Under the pieces are notes generated by a model. That model saw nothing but the letters and a program-made list of their open reading frames with translations, was not told the DNA's origin and searched no databases. Shown piece after piece: positions 51,201-62,000 of a stretch of 64,000 bases of DNA; positions within the stretch are counted from its first letter, which is position 1; each line of letters begins with the position of its first letter. Source of the DNA: Corynebacterium minutissimum (GTDB taxonomy: Bacteria > Actinomycetota > Actinomycetes > Mycobacteriales > Mycobacteriaceae); contig NZ_JSEF01000006.1 in assembly GCF_000805675.1 (NCBI RefSeq), forward strand, positions 186,001 through 250,000, in the 5' to 3' direction. Position numbers and translations under genes: made by a program.

Positions 51201-51286
51201 CGCTTGCACTCATCCTCCCGGACGACACCGACGCTGCACGCACCAGCGCCGCACACACCAACACCAACGAAGCAGAGGCACGCTAA
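48278..51286 (+). CDS. SNF2/HepA-type helicase (DrmD-like)
   Basis: A 1,002-residue ATPase; ATG 48278 chosen (an in-frame TTG is three codons earlier). Walker A is LADAVGLGKTLEIG (about 132-145), Walker B VVIDEIHNAT (about 235-244), motif III LILASATPHNG (about 267-277). The C-terminal helicase lobe has ITGDVASEGVNLHAQCHHLV and the motif VI stretch IRIQQRNGRIDRYGQ. A charged linker (about 625-690) leads to a C-terminal domain of unknown kind. It resembles the SNF2 helicase DrmD that opens class 1 DISARM operons and would translocate on duplex DNA. Its stop overlaps the methylase ATG (TAATG). Confidence 0.85.
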   Translation: MSLTDYSQLAPGVTISCRDEHWLVSNVARTTDGFRIRARGVSDYVRDTTATFFTALDDIEVFDPANVTVRPDESPQFRHTRLWLESTLRRTPVPLYQKQLEVATQMLADPLDYQLSAVKSALSDERIRPRVLLADAVGLGKTLEIGMILAELIRRGRGERILVVTPKHVMEQFQQELWTRFAIPLVRLDSQGIQKVRQKLPASKNPFTYFPRVIVSMDTLKAPKYRAQLEKVRWDAVVIDEIHNATNAGSQNNELARTLAPTTESLILASATPHNGREESFKEILRLLDPLSVLPDGSIDMEAAKKLIIRRHRNSPEVASVVGEKWAKRGEPRNILVDASPEENAVARAIAEDWVNNPASTANDRLFPWTLVKAFLSSPAALAESIAARQKLDKPKEQDKLERLTELNSKVTEENSNKFAALIDYLMEIGVKKGSERRVVIFSERVATLRWLQENVAKHLKLPKGAVKVMHGGLSDSDQLALIDEFKRTDTPLRVLITGDVASEGVNLHAQCHHLVHYDIPWSLIRIQQRNGRIDRYGQEHEPEITSLLLDPKDAEVADSIGELRVLTRLIDREYSANQLLGDAAPLMGKHNPKAEEDEIRAVLMHERDFDEVVASPEEILTGAHAKPAPDVEPEAAAPASGLGDDIWALLAAAATSGPDDAESPEDSTSTDNAEHTNDAAPAPSRRSVRHSLYRAEKDYLGDALAEAYQDSADKSLSAGGVDFAQHDNDIVELTPPRDLCRRFDYLPQDYVSYRKVTERLMLATSERRGNQHLKAAREGDSEKSWPRAHFLGPLHPVSEWAADRALTNMAQSEIPAVLGAVDTPTLLLMGTLTNSRGQVLSRTFLTATEGPFGFDVPAGMQAVDIEVHEDVYAWLNRIGLTDNAINPGEFVVPDSAAQLIAAAVEAAHSHLTVVKNTNLDHAQDRIAGWQQRADYWQQANSGQQTLKIKDTKRLIHQDEELLKSMAPERSLVRPLALILPDDTDAARTSAAHTNTNEAEAR

Positions 51287-54200
51287 TGGCAGACTTCGAT
51301 TCCATCATCAACGTCGAGGAATGGATCTCGGATTACTACCTCACCACCGATGACAAAGGCAGCTCCTTTGGTAAGCGTGTGGAGGAGGCCATCAAAGAGT
51401 GGAAGGCAACGGATAAGGACGCCAAGAGCGCCGGCTACGAGCACACCCAATCCCCGCTGCTGCGCCTGACCTCCCGCAGGGAAGCACTGCACACGAAGCT
51501 CTCCGCACTTTCTATGGAGGCAACCGAAGACTCACTGCACGAGGTCTATGACCTTGTTTCCGCGGCCTTCGGTTACCCGCAGCCACAGCGCCTGGAATTT
51601 TCCCGCAACGGCCAGCCCCTAACGCTGACTGCTGCCGCGGACAAGAACCACTCCCTGGTTATCCTGCGCGCCGGGCAGATGGACTCCGTGGAGGATCTCA
51701 CCACCGTGCCGCTTCTCGGCGTGGACCCGGAGCTCGGCCACCAGAACTCCAACGGTGAGGCCAAATCCCTCGACATCACCGCCGCCAAGCTCGTCGGCGA
51801 GCTCTTCCTCACCGAGCAAGCCCCCGACCTCATCCTGGTCCTCGCCGGCCGCTGGGCAGTCCTGGCAGAGCGCGAAACCTGGCCACTAGGCCGCTACCTC
51901 GCCGTGGACCTAGGCCTAGCCGTCGAGCGCAACGACCAGAAAGCCAAAGGCGAGCTTCCCCGAGTTGTCTCCATCCTCGCCGCCGAGCACACCATGCGCG
52001 GTGCCGACGGCACCACCTGGTGGCTCGACACCCTAGCCCAAGCTCGCGAGCACTCCGTCAAAGTCTCCGAGGAACTGCGCGGTGCTATCAAGGCTTCGAT
52101 TGAGATCATCGGCAACGACGTCCTGCAGCGCAGAGCCCTGCAGGACAAAGCAAACGCGTTGCAACACGTTTCAAACGACATCGACGGCAACGAACTGGCC
52201 AACCAAGCCCTGCGCTACCTCTACCGCATCCTCTTCCTGCTCTTCGCCGAATCCTCTCCGGAACTACAAATCCTGCCCACCGGGGACAACGACTATGACG
52301 AAGGCTATGGGCTTTCCCGCCTTCGTGACCTCATCCTCACCGAGCCCACCACGCACCGCACCCAGAACGGCACGCACCTCTACGAAAGCCTCCAGTTGCT
52401 CTTCGAGCGTGTCAACCGCGGCCACGATCCGCACGATGAAAGCGCCGAGCTTTACGACGCCAACGCCACCGAAGACGGCCTGGAATTCCGCAACCTCGAC
52501 GCGGACCTGTTCAAGTCTGAAGCCACCTCCTACATCGAAGAGGTCAAGCTCTCCAACCTGGCGCTGCACAAGGTCCTGCAGAACCTCCTGCTCACAAAAG
52601 AAAAGCGGGGTAGTGACCGCGGCTTCATCTCCTACGCCACCCTCGGTGTGACTGAGCTGGGGCAGGTCTACGAGGGCCTGATGTCCTATACCGGCTTCAT
52701 CGCCCAAGAAGACCTCGTGGAAATAGCCAAGCACGGTGACACCTCTAAGGGCTCCTGGGTGGTCCCCGAACCGCAAGCGCGCACGCTCCCGCAGGATTCC
52801 ATCGTCTACGAAGACCGCGAAAGCGAACACGGTGGTGTGGAACGCGTTCAGCGCACCCACGCCCGCGGTAGCTTTGTCTACCGCCAATCCTCCCGCGACC
52901 GTGAGCGCTCCGCCTCCTTCTACTCGCCTCCTGTTATCACGGAATTCACCGTGGGCCAGGCCATCGAGGAGCTCAAAGCCACCGGCCGCATTGACAACGC
53001 TGATGACATCCTCACCCTCACCATCTGCGAACCCGCCATGGGCTCCGGCGCCTTCGCCGTGGAAGCCGTCAACCAGCTTGCAGAACTCTACCTGAACAAG
53101 AAGCAAGCTGAACTGGGCAAGGAAATTCCCGGTGAGGACCGCACCCAGGAGCTGCAAAAGGTCAAGGCCTCCATCGCCCTGCACCAGGTCTACGGCGTGG
53201 ACCTCAACAAGACCGCGGTGGAGCTCGCCGAAATCTCCCTTTGGCTCAACACCATGACCAAGGAGCTCAAAGCCCCCTGGTTCGGCCTGCACCTGCGCCA
53301 CGGCAACTCCCTCGTGGGCGCCACCCGCTCCACCTTCAGCGCTAAAGAAGTGTCCACCACCGCATCGAAGAAGAAGGGTACGCAGAACTATCTCACTCTG
53401 ACCCCGCAGCACCACCCGCTGAAGCAACTGGCGGATGCCATCGATGCTAACGAGACGGACCAGCACCCCACCGGCCGCATCCACCACTTCCTGGTTCCCA
53501 GCCACGGCTGGGGAAGTGCCGTGGACGCCAAGGACTTAAAGAACCTCGCGGCGGACGAAATCAAGGCCATGAAGGCCTGGCAACGCTCCATCTGCAAACC
53601 GCTGAACAAGACGCAGACCAAGCTCGCCACCGCACTGTCTAACCAGGTTGAGCGCCTCTGGGAGCTCTCCCTTATCCGCCTGCGCATCGCCGAGGACCAA
53701 GTTCGCCGTGACCTGGACCTGTGGGGACAGGAACCCAACACCGCCAAGCGCGTGGACGTGGTCACCCGCGCCCAGGTGGAGGAAGAACTCCTCCACAACA
53801 ACGAAGGCGCCTACCTTCGCCTGCGCACCGCGATGAACGCCTGGAACGCACTCTGGTATTGGCCTGTAACCGCCACTGATGAGCTTCCCGATATCACCGA
53901 GTACCTCGCCACCATGCAGGACCTCCTCGGCATCCCTAACGAAGGCCAGAAGCGCTACCGCAAAGACAACCAGTACGCCTTCGGCTTCGACATGACCTGG
54001 GATGAGCTGGACTACGTCGAATCACTCGACCGCTCCACCTCCGGCCGCCTGCGCTACGAAGACGTCCTCGAAGCACACCCCTGGCTGACAACCGCCAACA
54101 CCATTGCCCAGGAACAAGCCTTCTTCCACTGGGACCTGGACTTCGCCACCGTCATGGCCGAGGGCGGCTTCGACTTCCAGGTGGGCAACCCGCCGTGGGT

Positions 54201-55965
54201 GCGCCCACGCACCGACATGGACGCTCTGCTGTCTGAACACGACCCGTGGTTCAGCCTCGCCAACAAGCCCACCCAGGCCGAAAAGAAGGAGCGCCGCGAA
54301 CTCCTCGCCGGCAACGACGCCGTCCTGGAGACCCTCTCCAAGGGCCTTGCGGAAGCAGTGGTTACCTCCGCCGTGCTTGGCGACGTCACCCGCTACCCCC
54401 ACCTACAGAACCAACAGCCCGATCTCTACCGCGGCTTCATGGAACGCACGTGGGCGAACGCTGCCGAGAACGGCATCATCTCACTCATCCACCCCGAGTC
54501 CCACTTCACGGAGAAGAAGGCTGCGGCACTGAGGGCTGGTGCTTATCGACGTCTGCGCCGTCACTGGCAGTTCATTAATGAGCTAGTGCTTTTCGATATT
54601 GACCATCACAACTCGTATGGCATTCATGTTTACGGAAAGCGCAAGGAACACGCTGGTTTCCTATCTGCAGCATCGCTGTATCATCCGCGAACGGTCATCG
54701 ATTCCTTCAGTCATGATGGCACTGGAAACCTTCCTGGTTTCAAAGACGATGATGGCAAATGGGACCTTCGTCCACACCGCGACCGCATTATCACCGTTGA
54801 CGAAGACACGCTTAAGGTGTGGAACTCGATTATCGAAGAACCGGGTACTCCACTGCTTGAGACCCGCACCGTCTATTCGGTAAACAGTGAAGCCGCAGCA
54901 GTCTTGGCAAAGCTTGCTGAGGCGTCGCGAATCAAGGAATTGGGTCTCCAATTCTCCAGAGGCTGGGATGAGTCAATCGACAAGAAGAAGGGTTACTTCG
55001 ATTCTTCGTGGCAGCACCCTAAGTCCTGGGATGACGTAATCCTTCAGGGGCCGCATCTTGGTGTTTCGACGCCAATGATCAAGCAGCCGAACCCGACGAT
55101 GAAGCACAATCAGGATTGGTCCGAGATTGACCTCGAAGCCATCTCAGAAGACTTCATTCCTGCGACCGCATACCTGCCCAACCGTTCCGTCGAGACCTAC
55201 GATCGTGATTACGGAGTATGGGAAGTTGACGGTGAATTGGTGTTGGTAAAGGACCAGTACCGCGTCGCATGGCGTCGTATGGCAGCTACTACCGGATTCC
55301 GTACGTTGTATCCAGCCATAATTCCGTCAGGGGCTGCCCATGTTCACCCAATTCAAAGTGCTGGGTCTCCGAAAAAAGTAACGCATATGGCTTTGGTCGG
55401 GGCGGGAATGTCATCATTTATCATTGATTTTCTTGTCCGTAGCTTGAGTCCTTCAGATCTTCATCCAAGCACGATTAATGGATTGCCCTATCCACGGTGT
55501 TTCAAAGCGGAGCTCGTTGCTAATTACCTGCAATTGAATTGCCTGACCAGTGCTTACGCTGAGCTTTGGGAATCCGCTACCAAAAGCACTTGGACAACCG
55601 GTACACCAGTTCGCAACGCCCGCGACCGCTTCCATGCCCAGAACGAAATCGATGCCATGGTGGCCTTGTCATTGGGTGTGACGCTGGATGAGCTCCTCAT
55701 GATTTACCGGACGCAGTTCCCGGTTATGAGGCGCTACGACCAAGAAGACTTGTATGACGCTAATGGTCGCAAGGTTCCTAAGGATGTCCTGAAGCTAGAG
55801 AAGAAGCTCAAGGACGGGCAGCAGCTTTCGGAAGAAGAACGCACGTGGACGCACTCGCAATCTGGCGTGGAATACGTCTTTGAGTATCCGTTTGCACCAC
55901 TGGACCGTGAAGCGGACTTGGCGGCGGCATATGAAAAGTATGCTGCGATGATGAACCAGCAATAG
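51286..55965 (+). CDS. Large N6-adenine DNA methyltransferase (DrmMI-like)
   Basis: A 1,559-residue protein. The AdoMet motif I is EPAMGSGAF (from Glu582; the usual D/N-PAxGSG), with VYGVDLNKTAVELAEISLWL soon after. The catalytic motif IV is NPPW (from Asn968), the Eco57I/type IIG arrangement with a long insert between the motifs. The N-terminal 500 residues may include target-recognition or nuclease-like parts (LFLTEQAPDLILVLAGRWAV). The C-terminal half (about 1000-1500) is likely the specificity region. Bases from about 54550 to 55500 are lower in GC than the rest, suggesting that the specificity half was exchanged. It would mark self DNA for this system. Confidence 0.85.
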   Translation: MADFDSIINVEEWISDYYLTTDDKGSSFGKRVEEAIKEWKATDKDAKSAGYEHTQSPLLRLTSRREALHTKLSALSMEATEDSLHEVYDLVSAAFGYPQPQRLEFSRNGQPLTLTAAADKNHSLVILRAGQMDSVEDLTTVPLLGVDPELGHQNSNGEAKSLDITAAKLVGELFLTEQAPDLILVLAGRWAVLAERETWPLGRYLAVDLGLAVERNDQKAKGELPRVVSILAAEHTMRGADGTTWWLDTLAQAREHSVKVSEELRGAIKASIEIIGNDVLQRRALQDKANALQHVSNDIDGNELANQALRYLYRILFLLFAESSPELQILPTGDNDYDEGYGLSRLRDLILTEPTTHRTQNGTHLYESLQLLFERVNRGHDPHDESAELYDANATEDGLEFRNLDADLFKSEATSYIEEVKLSNLALHKVLQNLLLTKEKRGSDRGFISYATLGVTELGQVYEGLMSYTGFIAQEDLVEIAKHGDTSKGSWVVPEPQARTLPQDSIVYEDRESEHGGVERVQRTHARGSFVYRQSSRDRERSASFYSPPVITEFTVGQAIEELKATGRIDNADDILTLTICEPAMGSGAFAVEAVNQLAELYLNKKQAELGKEIPGEDRTQELQKVKASIALHQVYGVDLNKTAVELAEISLWLNTMTKELKAPWFGLHLRHGNSLVGATRSTFSAKEVSTTASKKKGTQNYLTLTPQHHPLKQLADAIDANETDQHPTGRIHHFLVPSHGWGSAVDAKDLKNLAADEIKAMKAWQRSICKPLNKTQTKLATALSNQVERLWELSLIRLRIAEDQVRRDLDLWGQEPNTAKRVDVVTRAQVEEELLHNNEGAYLRLRTAMNAWNALWYWPVTATDELPDITEYLATMQDLLGIPNEGQKRYRKDNQYAFGFDMTWDELDYVESLDRSTSGRLRYEDVLEAHPWLTTANTIAQEQAFFHWDLDFATVMAEGGFDFQVGNPPWVRPRTDMDALLSEHDPWFSLANKPTQAEKKERRELLAGNDAVLETLSKGLAEAVVTSAVLGDVTRYPHLQNQQPDLYRGFMERTWANAAENGIISLIHPESHFTEKKAAALRAGAYRRLRRHWQFINELVLFDIDHHNSYGIHVYGKRKEHAGFLSAASLYHPRTVIDSFSHDGTGNLPGFKDDDGKWDLRPHRDRIITVDEDTLKVWNSIIEEPGTPLLETRTVYSVNSEAAAVLAKLAEASRIKELGLQFSRGWDESIDKKKGYFDSSWQHPKSWDDVILQGPHLGVSTPMIKQPNPTMKHNQDWSEIDLEAISEDFIPATAYLPNRSVETYDRDYGVWEVDGELVLVKDQYRVAWRRMAATTGFRTLYPAIIPSGAAHVHPIQSAGSPKKVTHMALVGAGMSSFIIDFLVRSLSPSDLHPSTINGLPYPRCFKAELVANYLQLNCLTSAYAELWESATKSTWTTGTPVRNARDRFHAQNEIDAMVALSLGVTLDELLMIYRTQFPVMRRYDQEDLYDANGRKVPKDVLKLEKKLKDGQQLSEEERTWTHSQSGVEYVFEYPFAPLDREADLAAAYEKYAAMMNQQ

Positions 55966-56016
55966 TTCCGGAAGCCAGAAGCGAAGCGAAGACCGAAAGT
56001 ATTGAAGTAGCACCTT

Positions 56017-59000
56017 ATGTCGAGTCTCATCCCTACGTACGCCTCCAACCACATTGTTGATGGATTGTCGGAGTACCTCACCACGACGTTCTCCCTGGCA
56101 GAGGACCTGACCTCCCAGCAGCTGCGGGAGTTCCTTAACGATCCGCAGGGCGGTATGTTCTACGGACCGTATGTGCGCACGCGCTTGCCGTATGCACCGG
56201 CGAAGTCATGGGATGGGATTTTGGGCTGGCTGCCGTCAGGCTTCAAGCCTTATCGTCACCAGGCTGAGGCATTCGAGCGGTTGTCTTCGTTTGATTACTC
56301 GACGGGTTCGAGGCGTCGACCGTCGCCCACGTTGGTGGTGACGGGTACGGGTTCGGGTAAGACGGAGTCCTTCCTTTATCCGATTCTGGATCACTGCCGC
56401 CGTTCTAATAGCAGCGGAATCAAGGCGTTGATTTTGTACCCGATGAATGCGCTGGCATCCGATCAGGAACGCCGTTTGGCCAAGCTGTTGCATGCCGAGG
56501 CTGAGCTCGCCGGGGTGACGGCGGGTATCTACACCGGCGAGGTGGTTTCTGGTGGACGCAGGAAAGTATCGAAGGATGGTCTGATTTCTGACCGTTCGGT
56601 GTTGCGGGATACCCCGCCGGATATCTTGCTGACGAACTACAAGATGCTGGACCAGTTGCTGCTGCGCGAGCAAGACCGCGAGCTGTGGGAGAAGTCCGCG
56701 CAGTCCTTGCAGTACTTGGTGCTGGATGAGTTTCACACCTATGACGCGGCCCAGGGCACCGATGTGGCGATGTTGCTGCGCCGACTGGGATTGATGCTCA
56801 AGAAGTACCAGCCCGAGGGTTTCCTTTCGCCTGAGGATTCAAAGCGCCCTTTGGGTAAGTTGACGCCGGTGGCTACATCCGCAACGTTGGGGGATAAGAG
56901 CGCCGAAAGTGCCAAAGGTTCCGAAGTCGCCGAGGGCACCGGTGCTGAATCGGCGGCACCTCATAGCGATATGTTGTCGTTTGCTTACACGGTTTTCGGT
57001 GAGCAGATGCCTCCGGACGCGGTGGTGAGTGAAACGCTCATGACGGTGGAGGAGTGGCAACTGACAGTTGTGCCGTTGATGGAGAAGCTCGCTGGCGTTC
57101 AATTCGTCGATCTCGATGGAGAGGAATCGAAAGAGTCCGTCTCAAAGGATATGCTTCCGCCGTTTACCCCGACACCGTCGGTTGAAGTAATGCAAACAGT
57201 TGTCGATGAGGTCGTTGCTGCTATTGCAGGGGATATAGACCCAGACAAATCATCTTCGTCGTTCAAGAGTGCGGTGTATACCGCTATGGGGGAGCATGTC
57301 TTCGGTGCTTTCCCGGACCTGGCCATCTCAGCTATGGGGATGGCCGGTAATGAATTGGTGTGCGCGATTTTGCGTGAGGCAGCCACGCCGGTGCCGTTGG
57401 AGCACAGTGAGGCCGGTGTTCCGGGTACTGATATTACAGCGGTGCCGCCCCTAGTGGAGCGAGTATTCCCAGCGTCAGTGCTGCGTAACCACCGCGAACT
57501 AGCAGTGGAGTTCTTGTCACTCGTGTTGGCGTTTATGGCCCACATTCGTGCCGCGGCCGGTGAGTTGCTGGGCTGGGACGGAAAGAAGTTCCCTGGCGTG
57601 GAGCTGCACCTGTGGGTGCGTGAAATCTCCCGCATCGATAGGGCAGTGGCGTCATCGTCGCGTTCTTCGGTGTTCAGGTGGTCCGACGATGGCGGAATGG
57701 GAGCGCACAAAGTTCAGACTGCAGGCGATGCTCCCAAGGCATGGTTGCCAGCGATCTACTGCCGCCACTGTGGGCGTTCCGGATGGATGTTGGCGGAGCA
57801 GCCTGGTGGCGATACGTATGTCACCGCACCACAGGAGATCCGCCGCATTGCTATCAGTGCCCCGGAGCGCCAGCGTCCACTCATCGATGCCACGAGTGAG
57901 GTGGCACAGGGCGTTACGCGCGCGGAGGGCGAGAGCTCCCGCGTGGCGTGGTTGAACCTGGACCTGCCGGGTCTGACACCGCAGGCACCGGATGCGGAGA
58001 CTATGGAGGAGTCCCCCGTGGTACCGGTGCTCGTTTATTCCGGCGAGGATGCGGAAGAGCGCGCGAAGGCGCAACAGTGCCCGTCCTGTGGTGAAGACGA
58101 TGCGATGCGCTTCTTGGGTTCTTCGGTCGCTACGTTGCTCTCAGTAGCGTTGAGCAACCTCTTCGGTATGGATGATCTGGATTCCGCGGAGAAGAAGACT
58201 CTGGTCTTCGCGGACTCTGTGCAGGATGCCGCGCACCGCGCTGGCTTCGTGCAAAGCCGTGCGCGAGCTTTCGCGCTGCGTGCGCGTATTTGGCGAGCGG
58301 TTCGCTCTTTTGCTGAATCCTCTGAATCGGATTCGTCGTTTGAAACGACGGCAGGTTCTTCGTCGTCTAGCGCGGTACTGTCCTCACATTCCTCGCTGTC
58401 CGCAGGTGTGCGGTTGTCGGAAGTTGCTTCGAGGATGGTGGAGCATGCGCGCGAGGAGTCGGAGCCGGCGGTGCGGGCGAGGGCGCTCTATGAGTTGTTG
58501 CCCCCGCAGTTGAAGGAGTCGCCGCGCTACCGGGCGGTGTGGGAGAAGGGCGCTGGTGCTGCTGAGCAGCGGCGTGCGCTGGCGGCGTTGCAGTCGCGCT
58601 TGGATTTGGACCTGGCGCTGCAGTTTGGTGACCGGGTGGATCTGCCGCGCTCGTTGGTGACTACCGGGACACTGTCAGTGTCAGTGGGAGTCGATGATGC
58701 GGTGCTGCTGTCGGCGGCGCGTGCAGTGGCGGGGACTCTGGCCACAGATGCGGAACTGCTGGCGTGGGCGCGCGGTGTGGTGGAGTACATGCGCATTGCC
58801 GGTGGTATTGCACATCCGTGGCTCAAGGAATACCTGCGCCAGGACTGCAACCCGTGGTTGCTTAATCGCCGTCAGGCGCGTGTGAAGGGAATCCCTGCGT
58901 TCGTGCGCGGTGGTGCGCCGAAGTTCCCGCGTGCGGGGGCGGCGCTCACGGGGGCGTTGGGCAAGCGCGATAATAACGCCACGATGCCGCTGGACTCCCA

Positions 59001-62000
59001 GAAGGGCTGGTACGCACGGTGGACGAAGGCGGCGCTGGGAGCTTCGACAAGCAGCGCGTTTGATGCAGCCAACCAGGTGGCGGAGTTGTTCAAGCAGCTC
59101 GAGTTCGAGGAAGTGGTGTTCTCCGTGCCGACGGCTACGGGCGGGCGCGTGTATGCGCTGGAGCCGGAGAACATCATTGTGCGCGAAGAAGCTGAGCCGG
59201 GGCTGTTGGAATGCCCGGTGTGCCACCTGCGCGTGGGCGTGGATGCCGCAGCGCGTGAGGCGATGTCTTCGGTGGCGTGCTTTACGTTGTCCTGTACCGG
59301 GCACTTCGTGCCTGTGGGCGTGGAGGATAACTACTACCAGCAGCTCTATCGCACCACGAATACCCGCACCGTGGTGGCGGAAGAGCACACGGGCCTGGTG
59401 CCTACTCCTCGGCGTAAGGAGTTGGAGGATGAGTTCAAGCGGCCCTTTGCGGAGCAGTCAGCCTCCGCGCCGAACGTGCTCGTGGCCACCCCGACCTTGG
59501 AGATGGGCATCGACATCGGTGACCTGTCCACGGTGATGCTGTCCTCCATGCCGCACACGGTGGCCAGCTACGTGCAGCGCGTGGGACGCGCCGGGCGTTT
59601 GACGGGTAACTCGCTCATCGTCGCACTCGTGCGCGGGCGCGGGCGTGCCCTGACCACCTTGGAACACCCGCTGGAGACCATCGCTGGTTCGGTGACGGCA
59701 CCCGCGGCGTATCTGTCCGCGCGCGATATTATGCACCGTCAGTTCGTTGCCTATCTGCTGGATAGCACTGATGTGGCGGGCTCGGTGGAGCAGCTGCGCA
59801 GCGCGCGCGATGTGTTTACGTACGCCAGCTACTCCGTGGTGGATGCGCTGGTTGAGCTCTCACCCTCGGTGGTGTTGGCGGCCTATGAGCGTTTTGCTTC
59901 TACGGTGGCGCAGCATGCTTCGGCGGAGGTGTTGGATGAGCTGCGCGGCTGGTGTTTGCCGGGTGAGGATGGTGCTGCGTCCGGCATGGTGGCGGATTTG
60001 CAATCGGCACGCGAGCGCTGGGGTGCAACACAGAAGCTGCTTCTGTCCCGCCGGGAGGTGCTGAGCAAGCGCGTGACGGAGTTGAAGGCACGCGTGGAGG
60101 CCTCCGCGGTGGAGGATGATGAGCTGAAGAACCAGTTTGATGCCACGGTGGCTTCCCAGAGGTTTGTGCGCAAGCAGCTGGAGGACCACGCCGATGAGTA
60201 TTGGATTAGCGCTTTGGAGCGCTTCGGGCTGTTGCCGAACTTTACGTTGTTGGATGATGCCGTGGAGTTCAACCTGGCTGTCTCCTCCTTCAACGAGGAG
60301 GTGCAGAAGTTTGAGACGGAGACCTATAGCTATAGCCGCGGGGTTTCCTCCGCGCTGACGGAGCTAGCCCCCGGCAATACCTTCTACGTGCAGGGAGTGG
60401 GCGCGAAGGTGGACTCGGTGGAGTTGGGTGAGCACCACTCGGCGCTGACGCAATGGCGCCTGTGCCCGGAGTGCTCTTACTCGGAGGCCACCGGTGCGGT
60501 GCTTTCCAGCGATGAGGAAGTAGCCGTGGCCGCCCCGCGCGTCGGTGCGTGCCCGGAGTGTGGGTCGAAGGGCTTTGCGGATAGGAACCAGCTCATTGAT
60601 GTGGTGGAGATGACCAAGGTCTATGCCACCGTGGACGCGGCGCGTTCCGCCATCAATGACATCACCGATGACCGCACCTCACTGCGCTTCCAAACGCAGC
60701 TGAGTTTTGATGTGCCCGAGGGCGGGCGCGGTAAGGCCTGGTACCTGTCTGATTCCGGCTTCGGTATGGAGTACCTGGCGCACGTGGAGATGCGCTGGCT
60801 GAACCTGGGCCGCATGGGAGGTGGCAGCCCGCGCACCTTTGCAGCAGTTGAGCGCGAGGCACCGCTGTTCCGCGTGTGCGAGCGCTGCGGGCACTTGGAT
60901 TCAGATGTGGGCGCTAACCGTTGGCAGGACCACGCGCCGTGGTGCGAATACCGCAATGCGGCCGAGGAGCACTCCATCAGCTTTGCACTGGGACGCAGCC
61001 TGGGCACGCAGGCAGTCCTCGTGCATCTGCCGACGTTGTTGGGCATGGTGGAGTCCACCACGCTGCCTTCGTTGGTGGCTGCGTTGAAGCTCGGCTTCAA
61101 GGAGTACCTGGGCGGCAACCCGGATCACTTGGACGTGGAGCCGGTGCGCGTGGATTCCGATGGCAGCCCGGTGGATATGTTGCTTATTCATGACACCGTG
61201 CCGGGAGGTACTGGTTACCTGGCGCAGTTCACGGAACCGGCGCATGTGCGCCAGATGCTGCTCGTGGCCTATCGCCGCCTGGCCTCCTGCCACTGCGCTG
61301 AGGAAGTGCGGCAGTGCTGCCCGTCGTGTTTGCTGCCCTTTGCACGCAGCAGCCAGATTCCGCAGACCTCCCGTGAGGCTGCGGTGGTAGCACTGCGCAA
61401 GATCCTTGCCGATGACCTCCATGTCTCAACCGATGCCGATCCGGCTTCCTTTAGCTGGGAAGGCCATCTCACCGAGGAGCGCCCGGAGCGCAGCGAGCAG
61501 TCCAAGCTGGAGCAGCGCTTTGTGGAGCAGCTGCGCGCAGACTTGAAGGAGCTTGGCGCCACGGTGGTGGAATCCATGAAGGGCAACCACGCGCAGTGGG
61601 ATATCAGCTTTGAAGGCTCGCGCCACGATTGGGTCATGGAGGAACAAAAGCAGATTGGTGGCACCATCCCGGACTTTGTTTTCTCTACGCGTGATAACGC
61701 CATCCGTGACATTGCCGTCTACCTCGATGGTGCGGCCTTCCACGCCAGCGTGGTGCATAACCGCGTCAAGGATGACTTTGATAAGCGCAATGGTTTGTAC
61801 GAGTTGGGTTATCTGCCGTGGTCGCTGACGTGGCAGGACATCGATGCCCGGCAGGCAACAGTACGCAACGAGCCGGTGGATCCGCCCGCCTGGGTGAGCC
61901 CGCAGCTGCGACCACCGTTGGCGAAGAAGCATAATGCTTCCCAAGAACTGTTGAACCGGGTGGACGAGGATCCACTGACTTTGCTTCTCACACTGCTTAT

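Noticed and set aside
52264-53505. 413-codon minus-strand open frame opposite the methylase
   Set aside because: Shadow of the methylase reading frame; the product is Val/Gly/Glu-rich without recognisable domains.
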